This document shows, in pieces, positions 27,534 through 35,373 of a DNA stretch of 64,000 bases. Both the position numbers and the translations under genes were made by a program. Source of the stretch: Deltaproteobacteria bacterium (GTDB lineage: Bacteria > Desulfobacterota > DSM-4660 > Desulfatiglandales > HGW-15); NCBI GenBank assembly GCA_020060215.1, contig JAGVAP010000074.1, forward strand, positions 1 through 64,000, written 5' to 3'. The notes under the pieces were generated by a model. That model was not told the origin of the DNA. It made no database searches and saw nothing but the letters and a program-made list of their open reading frames with translations. Position 1 is the stretch's first letter. Each line of letters opens with the position of its first letter.

Positions 27534-28341
27534 TCTCTTTTTCCTGCCGCCCCCTCCCTCCTTCTCAGAGGAGGGTCTTCCGCGTGCGGGGATCACGAGC
27601 CTGCTCTCGTGGAACAGGAGGAAAATCGAGGAGGCGCTGGCCCCAAGCCGCTCCTTCTTGTTCCAGGGCGAACGGCCGGACCGGCTTTCCAGGCCTGCGG
27701 AGTGCGCGTACGAGATCCTGCCGCGCCCGCGGCCGTGCGAGCCCGGCTCCGCACGGCAGACCCTTTTCCGATGCATGGAGTTCGTAGCCGCGACCCTGAA
27801 AGACCATGGGCAGCTGTGCCTCTTCGCATCGCCCATGCTCGCCGTATCTGCTCCACGATTCCTGCAGATCCTGCTCCGCAAGGCGGTCGGCGAAGGGCTC
27901 CCCGTCACCACCGTCGAGGCTGCGGAGAAACACCCCTGCCTCATGCTCCGGATCGAGGAGAACCCGAAGGACTTCCCCTACAATCCCAACTATCGCTACC
28001 ACAAGCTCGAGATCCCGGGGCTACTCAGAATGGACGAGCGGGGCGAGCACATCGTCTGCACGAAAGAGAACAAACCGCTTTACCGGCGGCAGGACTACCC
28101 CCCGGTTTTCGTCACGAACCACGCACTCACGGCCCTCTCCTTCTCCAGCCTGGTGGATTATCCCAGGCTCTTCTTCGGCGGAGAGGTCCGTGCGTTCGCC
28201 ATGGATCCTTCGGATGCGATCCTCTGCCGCGACGAATTGACCCTTTTTCTCGCGTTGCGCGATCAGCGTCTGGCCGAAGCGCGGGAGTTGCTCCCGACCG
28301 GGTCGGAAGGAAGGACGGGGGCGGCATGGGCAGCCGTCTGA
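27517..28341 (+). CDS. Degenerate NeuA-like protein (probable pseudoenzyme)
   Basis: It has 274 residues, starting inside the end of neuA (17-base overlap). The C-terminal third aligns by eye with cytidylyltransferases: YRRQDYPPVFVTNHALTAL matches their RRQDLPPVYRLNGA segment, and FFGGEVRAFAMDPSDAI matches the terminal motif. The first segment carries only EEGLPRAG where RGGSxGLPGKN should be, with the Arg, Lys and Gly-Gly-Ser of the CTP loop missing. The acidic DID near the end is also replaced. It is therefore unlikely to bind CTP normally. It may be a regulatory or partner subunit. The reading frame is intact over its length, so it is not called a pseudogene. Confidence 0.6.
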   Translation: MKPATDLFFLPPPPSFSEEGLPRAGITSLLSWNRRKIEEALAPSRSFLFQGERPDRLSRPAECAYEILPRPRPCEPGSARQTLFRCMEFVAATLKDHGQLCLFASPMLAVSAPRFLQILLRKAVGEGLPVTTVEAAEKHPCLMLRIEENPKDFPYNPNYRYHKLEIPGLLRMDERGEHIVCTKENKPLYRRQDYPPVFVTNHALTALSFSSLVDYPRLFFGGEVRAFAMDPSDAILCRDELTLFLALRDQRLAEARELLPTGSEGRTGAAWAAV

Positions 28342-29525
28342 AGGCTGTGCGGCACGGTGAACCGCTCCGCATCCTCCACCTCCCGGTGCTGGTACTCAAC
28401 CAGGGGACGCTCCTCTGCAGGTCTCTCCGGAGGCGGGGGCACACCTGCGACTACCTGGTTTTCGACATCCCGGACGAGGATGCCAACCTCCACCACGAGT
28501 GCGACATCAACCTCCGGCTGACGAGGAAGGGATACCTGGAAAGGGTCAGGACCGTCGCCGGCTTCCTGAGGGAGAACTTGGATCGCTACGACATCTTCCA
28601 CTTCCACTCGGGGAGGACCCTTGTGCCCCTGATGGCCTTCTCCCGCTGGAGCTTTCTACCCAACCGGCTGGGACGGTATCTCACCTTCCTGGATTTCCTG
28701 GATCTCCCCTATCTCAAGAGCAAAGGGAAAAAGCTGGTCTTCCAGTTCTGGGGCTGCGACATCAGGGACCCGGGCTTCGACCTCCGGTACCCCGACTCCA
28801 CCTGCCTCGTCTGCCCGGACTCCATCCGAAAGACCCATTGCAACCCCTCGCTCAAGGAGAAGATGAACCGGGTCACGCTGAAGTACGGGGATGCGCGGTT
28901 GAGCTCCGGGGACCTCAACGTCTGTTACCGGGATTTCCTCTGGGTGGAAAACGCCATCGACACCGACGAGTGGAGGCCCGTGGAGGAGCGCGAGATCCCG
29001 GAAAGGCTTCGCTGGAAGGGGAGCGCCGAGATCAAGGTCTACCACTCCTTCTCCAAATCGGACATCCGCAACGACGTGAAGGGGACCACCGCGATCACCC
29101 GGGCCGTCGAGGAACTGCGGCAGGAAGGACATAGCGTGGAGCTCATGTTCTTCAACTACCTCCCCCACGAGGAGATCCGCTATTACCAGGCCCAGGCTGA
29201 CATCGTCGTGGATCAGCTGAAATGCGGGCACTACGGGAACACGGCGGTCGAGTGCCTCTCCATGGGCAAGCCGGTGATCTGCCACCTTCGGGATGATGTG
29301 GAGGAGAGGATGCCCAAGGGCCACCCGATCCTGAAGGCGGACACCAGGACCGTCAAGGATGTGTTGCGGATGCTGATCGTCGACAAGGAGAAGCGGAGGA
29401 TCCTGGGGGAGCAGAGCCGAGCGTATGCGCTCCGGCATCACGGCCTCGACGCGGTCGGCAGGAGGATGGAGGAGATCTATCTCGGCCTTTACGAGGGGAG
29501 CTCCCCCTCCATCATCATGAATTGA
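28326..29525 (+). CDS. Glycosyltransferase, GT-B fold (GT4-like)
   Basis: It has 399 residues from ATG 28326, overlapping the previous stop. The N-terminal half reads RILHLPVLVLNQGTLLCRSL and YDIFHFHSGRTLVPL, then FQFWGCDIRDPGF, which is frequent in surface-glycan glycosyltransferases. A Cys-rich CLVCPDSIRKTHC insert may bind metal. The donor-site half has KVYHSFSKSDIRNDVKGTT, ADIVVDQLKCGHYGNTAVE and MGKPVICHLRDD. Given the adjacent neuA, a CMP-nonulosonate donor is possible but not demonstrated by any motif I can read. Confidence 0.8.
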   Translation: MGSRLKAVRHGEPLRILHLPVLVLNQGTLLCRSLRRRGHTCDYLVFDIPDEDANLHHECDINLRLTRKGYLERVRTVAGFLRENLDRYDIFHFHSGRTLVPLMAFSRWSFLPNRLGRYLTFLDFLDLPYLKSKGKKLVFQFWGCDIRDPGFDLRYPDSTCLVCPDSIRKTHCNPSLKEKMNRVTLKYGDARLSSGDLNVCYRDFLWVENAIDTDEWRPVEEREIPERLRWKGSAEIKVYHSFSKSDIRNDVKGTTAITRAVEELRQEGHSVELMFFNYLPHEEIRYYQAQADIVVDQLKCGHYGNTAVECLSMGKPVICHLRDDVEERMPKGHPILKADTRTVKDVLRMLIVDKEKRRILGEQSRAYALRHHGLDAVGRRMEEIYLGLYEGSSPSIIMN

Positions 29526-29534
29526 GGAGATGAT

Positions 29535-30998
29535 ATGTCCGGAAGAATTCTTCTGTTTTTCAGTGGGAAGGAGACGGTGCAGAAGAACGTCCCACCGCCC
29601 CTGTCGATCCTCGCCATTGCCGCGCCGCTCCTGGAGGCGGGTTTCGAGGTGGATCTCCTGGACTCCCGGGTCACCCCTTTCGAAGAGAAGGATCTCTCTC
29701 CCTATGGGGTCGCCGGGATCAGCTCGGTCAGCGGTCGCAACATGGCTCCCGCGATCCGCTTCGCCCGGAAGGTGAGGCGCGAGCGCCCGGAGGTGCCGAT
29801 CGTCTGGGGGGGGATCCATGTCTCCGCGCTCCCGGAAGAGAGCCTCCGGAGCGACCTGGTGGACGTGGTCGTCATGCGGGAGGGAGAGAACTCGTTCCTG
29901 GAACTCGTGCGGCGGGTTGCCCGAGGTTCAAGGGACTTTTCCTCCATCCCGGGGGTCGCCTTCCGCAGCGGCAAAGGAATCGTCTTGAACGGCGCCGGGG
30001 AACTCCTCGATGTCACCCGGCTTCAGCCGACACCTTATCACATGCTGAATGCCGGCCGGTACGGGCTAGGCGAACACGTCAGCCTGATCACCAGCAGAGG
30101 CTGCCCGCACACCTGCGCCTTCTGCTACAACAAGAGGCACAACCTCTCAAGGTGGCGCGCCCTCCCGGCGGACCGCGTTCTGGAGGACCTCGCACGGGTC
30201 GTGCGGGAGTACAGCCCCAAGGGGATCTCTTTTTCCGACGACAACTTCTTCGTCTCCCGCGACCGGGTGGCGCAGATTTCCGAGGGAATCCTCCGGAAGG
30301 GCTACAGCATCCACTGGGGCGCCTCCTGCCGGAGCGACTACCTAGCCGGGTACGACGACTCCTTCCTGGACCTTCTCGTCCGGTCGGGACTCAGGACGAT
30401 AAACCTCGGGATAGAGTCGGGCTCCCAACGCATGCTCGAGGAGTGGTGCGGGAACAAGTCCGTCCGGGACCACTACCTCGCCATGGAAAAGATGCGCCGG
30501 TTCCCGGTGACCTGCAGCGCGAGCTTCATCATGGGGTACCCGGGCGAGACGGACATGGACCTCCAGGAGACCTTCCGCATGGTCCGGGATCTGAAGCGGA
30601 TCAACCCCAGGTTCCAGGTCGCCTGGATGAACATCATCTTCCCCTTCCCCGACACGGATCTATATTTCCGGTTTCAGGAGTACGGGTTCGTTCCCCCGAG
30701 TTCGCTGGAGGCCTGGAGCAAGGTCTCCCTTCACGACAAGCAGTTTGTGCCGTGGTGCAACGGGAGGGGGGAGAGACTGGACAACATCCACAAACTCTCG
30801 GTTTGGTGCTATCTGGGTGAGGGGCTGGGGATCCGCAAGGCGCTGAAGCGAAGGGGGTGGAAGGCCAAAGCCGCTCATCTCACCGCCAACCTGAGCTCGG
30901 TCGTCCGCTTCAGGACAGGGTACTTCGGCTCGCCACTGGATATCCGGTTGCTCCACTCCTCATTCAAGTCCTTCTCCGATTTCGAACTGCCCGATTAG
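29535..30998 (+). CDS. B12-binding-domain radical SAM protein (class B-like)
   Basis: It has 487 residues with GAGGAG before ATG 29535. The N-terminal 150 residues form a cobalamin-binding-type fold: PPPLSILAIAAPLLEAGFEV, VAGISSVSGRN, VPIVWGGIHVSALPEE and MREGENSFLELV. The B12-ligand DxHxxG motif is not obvious, as in many members. The radical SAM triad is Cys190, Cys194 and Cys197 (CPHTCAFC), followed by FSDDNFFV, LGIESGSQRML and FIMGYPGETDMDLQ. Relatives perform radical methylations or rearrangements at unactivated carbons. Two further members lie at 33771 and 41285. Confidence 0.87.
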   Translation: MSGRILLFFSGKETVQKNVPPPLSILAIAAPLLEAGFEVDLLDSRVTPFEEKDLSPYGVAGISSVSGRNMAPAIRFARKVRRERPEVPIVWGGIHVSALPEESLRSDLVDVVVMREGENSFLELVRRVARGSRDFSSIPGVAFRSGKGIVLNGAGELLDVTRLQPTPYHMLNAGRYGLGEHVSLITSRGCPHTCAFCYNKRHNLSRWRALPADRVLEDLARVVREYSPKGISFSDDNFFVSRDRVAQISEGILRKGYSIHWGASCRSDYLAGYDDSFLDLLVRSGLRTINLGIESGSQRMLEEWCGNKSVRDHYLAMEKMRRFPVTCSASFIMGYPGETDMDLQETFRMVRDLKRINPRFQVAWMNIIFPFPDTDLYFRFQEYGFVPPSSLEAWSKVSLHDKQFVPWCNGRGERLDNIHKLSVWCYLGEGLGIRKALKRRGWKAKAAHLTANLSSVVRFRTGYFGSPLDIRLLHSSFKSFSDFELPD

Positions 30999-31007
30999 AG
31001 GTACCAG

Positions 31008-32501
31008 ATGCCTGTGGATAAAGTCATCCTTGTCGAGAAAGTGGGGAACGATCGTTGCCTCCGGGAAAACCTGCACACGATCCATGAGGCTTTTCCCGGT
31101 ACCCCCGTGTGGCTTTCCGCAAATCCCGAAGAGCCCGCGCCCGATCCCCTCCCTTCGGATGTCCGGATTGCCATCAGGGACGACAGCGGCCGCTACCTCC
31201 GGGAAATAGTGCAGCAGGGCGGGGCGGACGGGCTGCTCCGCATCCGGGCGGCGGACCTTCCCCTTCCGGCGGCGCTGCTCCGCAAGTTTTCTTCGTTTGC
31301 GGCGGAGCGCCCCCGGGAGATCGCCTATGCGGACTTTGACGACCTCGGTTTTTTCGGCAGTTTCATGGAATCGATCCCATCAGGGTTGAATGCCGGTCTC
31401 GGAAACGGCTTCAGCCTGAGAAAGCACAAGCAGCGGCTTTACTACCAGGATTCAGGGGAGCCCAAGCGATCCTACTGGTTCGATGCCGAGGACCGGGCAG
31501 GCTATTTCGAGAAGGTGCTCCCGGAGCGGTACAGGATCCCTGGAGGGATCAACATCGAGACATCGAGCCGATGTATTCTCCGGTGCAGGATGTGCTGGAG
31601 CAACGGGGAGAAGTATCGGGCCACGAACTGCAAGCGGCCCAAGGCCGTCATGGACATGGATCTCTATGAAATCATCCTCCGGCAGATCCAGGATGTGTAC
31701 CAGGGCAAACCCGGGATCATCTCACCCATCTACAGGGGAGAGCCCCTGGTGAACAGGCAACTTCCTGCCATGATCGAGAAGGCGAGCCGGATGAACCTGA
31801 AGGTGCTGCTGGTCACCAATGCCATGCTCCTCACCCGCGAGTTGTCCAGGAAGCTCCTGGATGCAGGTCTTTGGGAGATCGCATTCAGCGTGAACAGCCA
31901 CAGGGAAGATGTCTACCGGAAGATCCATGTGGGGGGGGACTATCACCGGGTCATGAAGAACATCTCGGACTTTCTCTCCATACGTGATGAGATGGGAAGA
32001 AGGGACGTTCGCGTCTGCTACAGGGTCGTACACCAGGAAGCGAACGAGGCAGAGACCGAGGAGATTACGAGGGTTCTTTTCACACCGGAGATCTTCAACA
32101 TCTCTTTCCAGTCCGAGATCCTCCGCCCCAATGCCCCTGCGGGCGGGGGCATTGCGTGGAAGAGATTCCGCACCATCCCTGCGAGGGTGGCCTGCTGGAA
32201 CCTCTGGTGGAACTGCACCATCACCACGGAGGGGAACGTTCTCCCGTGCGTCACCTGCACCAACGAGCTCGAGGGCGAGGTGATGGGGAATGTACGGCAA
32301 GATCACCTCATGGATATCTGGCAGAATAGCCTTTACAGCAAGTACCGGGAGCTCCACCTCGCCGGCCGCATCGACGAGGTCCCCTTCTGCCGCGGCTGCG
32401 ACCAGTACGAGGTGAGCAACTGGTCGAATGATCCCAAGGTCAGGGAGGGCGTGGAGCACATTACCTATCCGGCGGTTCGCGTGCTGAGGCGGGCGCAATG
32501 A
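31008..32501 (+). CDS. Radical SAM/SPASM protein with N-terminal nucleotidyltransferase-like domain, paralogue D
   Basis: It has 497 residues with AGAGG before the ATG. The N-terminal 185 residues include LLRIRAADLPLPAALLRKF and IAYADFDDLGFFGSFMESI, corresponding to the same blocks in paralogues A-C. The radical SAM triad is Cys189, Cys193 and Cys196 (CILRCRMC), with PIYRGEPLVNRQL and LVTNAMLLTRE. The SPASM part has ARVACWNLWWNC, NVLPCVTCTNE and the closing CRGCDQYE. It overlaps the VpsJ-like gene by ATGA. Of the four, this copy best retains the LxDLP-like segment where nucleotidyltransferases have GDCPL. Confidence 0.85.
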   Translation: MPVDKVILVEKVGNDRCLRENLHTIHEAFPGTPVWLSANPEEPAPDPLPSDVRIAIRDDSGRYLREIVQQGGADGLLRIRAADLPLPAALLRKFSSFAAERPREIAYADFDDLGFFGSFMESIPSGLNAGLGNGFSLRKHKQRLYYQDSGEPKRSYWFDAEDRAGYFEKVLPERYRIPGGINIETSSRCILRCRMCWSNGEKYRATNCKRPKAVMDMDLYEIILRQIQDVYQGKPGIISPIYRGEPLVNRQLPAMIEKASRMNLKVLLVTNAMLLTRELSRKLLDAGLWEIAFSVNSHREDVYRKIHVGGDYHRVMKNISDFLSIRDEMGRRDVRVCYRVVHQEANEAETEEITRVLFTPEIFNISFQSEILRPNAPAGGGIAWKRFRTIPARVACWNLWWNCTITTEGNVLPCVTCTNELEGEVMGNVRQDHLMDIWQNSLYSKYRELHLAGRIDEVPFCRGCDQYEVSNWSNDPKVREGVEHITYPAVRVLRRAQ

Positions 32502-33664
32502 AGGCGGTGGAGCTGGAACGGGCGATCCGAAGACTGGACTCCTGGAGGGTGAGCAACGGCTGGAGGGGTTTTGACCCCTTCGGCATCCGGGAGAAGCTCT
32601 ATGAAAAGTTCGGCATGGGAGAAAAGGCGATCGGGCTCCAGACCCTGATCGCGGATCTCGAGAAGCACTCCCATTTCGAAAGGCCGGATCTCTTCCACGA
32701 GCTCCTGGGCGATCGGGGATACCTCGACCCCAAGACCTTCGCCAACTTCGGTACCGGTTATCTGAACCTGTTCCAGGCCACCGGGGAGAAGGGCCATCTC
32801 GAAACGGCGAAGGAGTGCGGCCGGTGGCTGATCGAGGACTCCAACGAAAGGGAGATCCCGGCATGGGGCCATCCCTTCGTGTGGTACACGGAGGCCAACC
32901 ACTACTTCCACAAGAAGAACAACCCGAACATCTACATCACCAGCCTGGTCGCCCACTTCCTCCTGGACCTCTTCGAGGCGACCGGCGAAGAGGAGTACGG
33001 GGCAAAGGCCGGGGAGGCCGTCCACTACCTGGCCTCCCTACCGCGGCTGACGGCCGACAGCGGAGGAATCTGCTTCTGGTACATCATCGATCGCCGGGAG
33101 CTCCCGATCCACAACGGGAACCTCTTTGTGGCCTCGGTGCTCATCCGCTCCGGCAGCCGGGAACACACGTCCCTGGCGGAGAAGGCCGTCGAGTACACCC
33201 TGTCCGACCAGAACGGGGACGGAAGCTGGTACTACTACGGTCCTCCGAGGTCGCCGAAGATGATGTGGATCGACAGCTACCACAGCGGCTTCATCCTGGA
33301 GGCCCTTCACCGATGCAACCAGGTGCTGCATTCGAGTGAGGTCGAGACCGCCGTCCGGAAGGGGCTCGATTTCTATTCCCGGCTCTTCGGCCCTGGAGGT
33401 GAGCCGCAGCGGCCCGGGAATCCATTTCCCCAGGACATCCACGACGCCTCCCAGGGGATCATCACCTTCTGCCTGCAGGGGGAAAGGGAAGCGGCGGAGA
33501 GGATCGCCGGATGGGCGATCCGGGAGATGCAGGACCCGGAGGGGTTCTTCTACTACCGGAAGCTCGGCCCGGGAAAGATCATCCGTTTCCCCTACATGCG
33601 CTGGTCCCAGGCGCCCATGTTCAAGGCGCTCTCCGCGCTTCTTGCAGCCTTTTCCGGAAAATGA
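32498..33664 (+). CDS. VpsJ-like alpha/alpha-toroid polysaccharide biosynthesis protein
   Basis: It has 388 residues and is rich in repeating helical hairpins: FGTGYLNLFQATGEKGHLETA, less its last residue, then LVAHFLLDLFEATGEEEY and HNGNLFVASVLIRSGSRE. Aromatic motifs DGSWYYYGPP and MMWIDSYHSGFILEAL recur as in VpsJ-type proteins, which have an (alpha/alpha)6-barrel fold. Such proteins occur in exopolysaccharide loci; their reaction is not well defined. There is no signal peptide. It is co-translated with the preceding radical SAM gene. A terpene-cyclase-type assignment is less likely because the DxDD acid motif is absent. Confidence 0.68.
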   Translation: MKAVELERAIRRLDSWRVSNGWRGFDPFGIREKLYEKFGMGEKAIGLQTLIADLEKHSHFERPDLFHELLGDRGYLDPKTFANFGTGYLNLFQATGEKGHLETAKECGRWLIEDSNEREIPAWGHPFVWYTEANHYFHKKNNPNIYITSLVAHFLLDLFEATGEEEYGAKAGEAVHYLASLPRLTADSGGICFWYIIDRRELPIHNGNLFVASVLIRSGSREHTSLAEKAVEYTLSDQNGDGSWYYYGPPRSPKMMWIDSYHSGFILEALHRCNQVLHSSEVETAVRKGLDFYSRLFGPGGEPQRPGNPFPQDIHDASQGIITFCLQGEREAAERIAGWAIREMQDPEGFFYYRKLGPGKIIRFPYMRWSQAPMFKALSALLAAFSGK

Positions 33665-33770
33665 GAAACCTTTTTCCCACCCCCCGCCCCCTCCCGACCG
33701 ATCGGACCGATCGAAGGAAAGGCCAGGTGGGGGGGTCGGGAACCACCGTCCGGCTCACGGGAACAGTGCA

Positions 33771-35078
33771 ATGCTCGATCTGCTGTTAATACACCCTGAC
33801 TACCCATGGCCCAACAAGTACCCCCCCATGGGCATCCTTTCCCTCGCCGGATTCCTGGAGAGGGAGGGGTACCGCGTGAAGGTGGTCGATCTCGCGGTGA
33901 CCGATGGGGACCCCCTTGAGATCGTCCGGCAGGAGATCCCGAAGGTGGTCGGCATCAGCTTCATGACCCCGCAGACCACGGCTGCCTATAGGCTTGCCGA
34001 TGCGATCCGGAGGAGCTTCCCGGAACCCCTCCTCGTTGCCGGTGGGGTGCACGCCTCGGCCCTGCCCGCAGAAACGCTCAGCCACTTTGATTTCGCGGTC
34101 GTCGGAGAGGGCGAGATCACGACCTCCGAGCTCCTGGGCCATGTTCTGAAAGGCCGGGGGAGGATCGAGGAGATCCGAGGGGTCGCTCTTCGCACGGCCG
34201 GCGATGCGGTCGTCAACCGGCCCAGGCCCGTCATCCGGGACATGGACGACCTCCCGTTCCCCGCCTGGCGACACCTGCCTGTGGAGAGATACAGAGGGCT
34301 CGGCATGGGGCTGGACCCGGAGAAGCCCTTCATGGTCGTGCTCTCATCCAGGGGCTGCCCCGGCAGGTGCATCTTCTGCGCCTCCCACATCGTCCACGGC
34401 AGGGGGTTTCGCATGCGAAGCGCCGAGGCCATGGCCGCGGAGGTCCGATTCCTGAAGGAGCGTTTCGGGATCGAGCAGTTCGATTTTGCGGACGACACCA
34501 TGACCGTATCGAAAAAGAGGATGGTGCACTTCTGTGAGATCCTGATCCGGGAGCGGCTCTCGGTGTCCTGGGACTGCAACGCCCGCGTCAACACCGTGGA
34601 TGAGCGGATGCTCGCGCTGATGAAAGCGGCGGGCTGCGTTCGAATCAACTTCGGCGTCGAGTCCGGCTCGCAGGAGATCCTGGACAGGATCGGGAAGGGG
34701 ATCACGCTGGAGCAGATCCGGAAGGCCCACCGGATGGCCAGGGAAGCGGGCCTGCTCACCATGAGCTTCTTCATGCTGGGCCACCCCGGCGAAGATCGGA
34801 ACCATGTGGACTGCACCCTTCGCCTTGCAAGGGAGATCGCCCCGGACTGCCCCGGCCTCACCTTTGCGACCCCTTTTCCGGGGACCGAGCTCTTCGAGAT
34901 CGCAGGCAGGGCCGGCTGGCTGGACAACAGGCCCTGGGACCGATACACGACCACCATCACCGGCAAGGACTTCCTGCCGGTCATGAGGAACGGCGCCATG
35001 AGCCGTGAGGAGCTCCTGGCCGCATACCGGTCCACCCTCGATTCCATGAAGATGCATCGTGCACGGCAGAGCGGTTGA
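33771..35078 (+). CDS. B12-binding-domain radical SAM protein
   Basis: It has 435 residues from ATG 33771; the longer in-frame ORF upstream lacks similarity. The N-terminal cobalamin-type domain reads MLDLLLIHPDYPWPNKYPPM, GILSLAGFLEREGYRVKVVD, VVGISFMTPQT and LVAGGVHASALPAE. The radical SAM triad is Cys196, Cys200 and Cys203 (CPGRCIFC), with FDFADDTMTVSKKRM, NFGVESGSQEILDRIGKG and FFMLGHPGEDRNHV. The HPxxPxxxxYPPxG opening is standard for this class. It closes the radical SAM run. The 106-bp gap before it has a GATCGGACCGATC inverted segment but no clear terminator. Confidence 0.87.
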   Translation: MLDLLLIHPDYPWPNKYPPMGILSLAGFLEREGYRVKVVDLAVTDGDPLEIVRQEIPKVVGISFMTPQTTAAYRLADAIRRSFPEPLLVAGGVHASALPAETLSHFDFAVVGEGEITTSELLGHVLKGRGRIEEIRGVALRTAGDAVVNRPRPVIRDMDDLPFPAWRHLPVERYRGLGMGLDPEKPFMVVLSSRGCPGRCIFCASHIVHGRGFRMRSAEAMAAEVRFLKERFGIEQFDFADDTMTVSKKRMVHFCEILIRERLSVSWDCNARVNTVDERMLALMKAAGCVRINFGVESGSQEILDRIGKGITLEQIRKAHRMAREAGLLTMSFFMLGHPGEDRNHVDCTLRLAREIAPDCPGLTFATPFPGTELFEIAGRAGWLDNRPWDRYTTTITGKDFLPVMRNGAMSREELLAAYRSTLDSMKMHRARQSG

Positions 35079-35232
35079 GCTCAGGCGACCCTCCGGGAAG
35101 GGGCGAAATCGAATGTCAAAGGTAAAATCCCAAATGTCCAACAATCCCAGAGGACCAAAACCAAAAACAAGGCCGAACGACAGAACAGGCTCTGCGGTGG
35201 ATGCAAATGTTTGTTAACCATCTTTGGGATTA

Positions 35233-35361
35233 TGGAGGAATCTTGCCGGTAATGAATACCGAACCATTGCCCCTCTCGATCTCACCGCCGGCTCGAATCG
35301 ATTTGGTTTCGCTGCGCTCCACCCATCCTACGAAGCTACCCGAATTTGTGCAACGCCAGGG
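35233..35361 (+). repeat. Dispersed repeat, copy 1 (with nested insertion)
   Basis: TGGAGGAAT at 35233 through ATTTGTGCAACGCCAGGG at 35361 matches the reverse complement of 63781-63879 over both flanks. Shared blocks include TGAATACCGA, ATTGCCC, TCGATCTCAC and TACCCGAATTTGTGCAACGC. This copy carries about 30 extra bases (35301-35333) that belong to another repeat, also found at 40015-40048. It ends 12 bases before the second asnB and probably replaced that gene's native leader. The rest of the gap (35079-35232) holds TGTCCAA/GACCAAAA simple repeats and no gene. Confidence 0.8.
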
Positions 35362-35373
35362 AAGACTGAGCCC

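Noticed and set aside
33665..33770. Terminator formed by the C-rich and G-rich stretches before the B12 radical SAM gene
   Set aside because: The arms pair poorly and no T-run follows.
35224..35373. N-terminal extension of the second AsnB
   Set aside because: It would bury the catalytic Cys2 and is encoded by dispersed repeat sequence.
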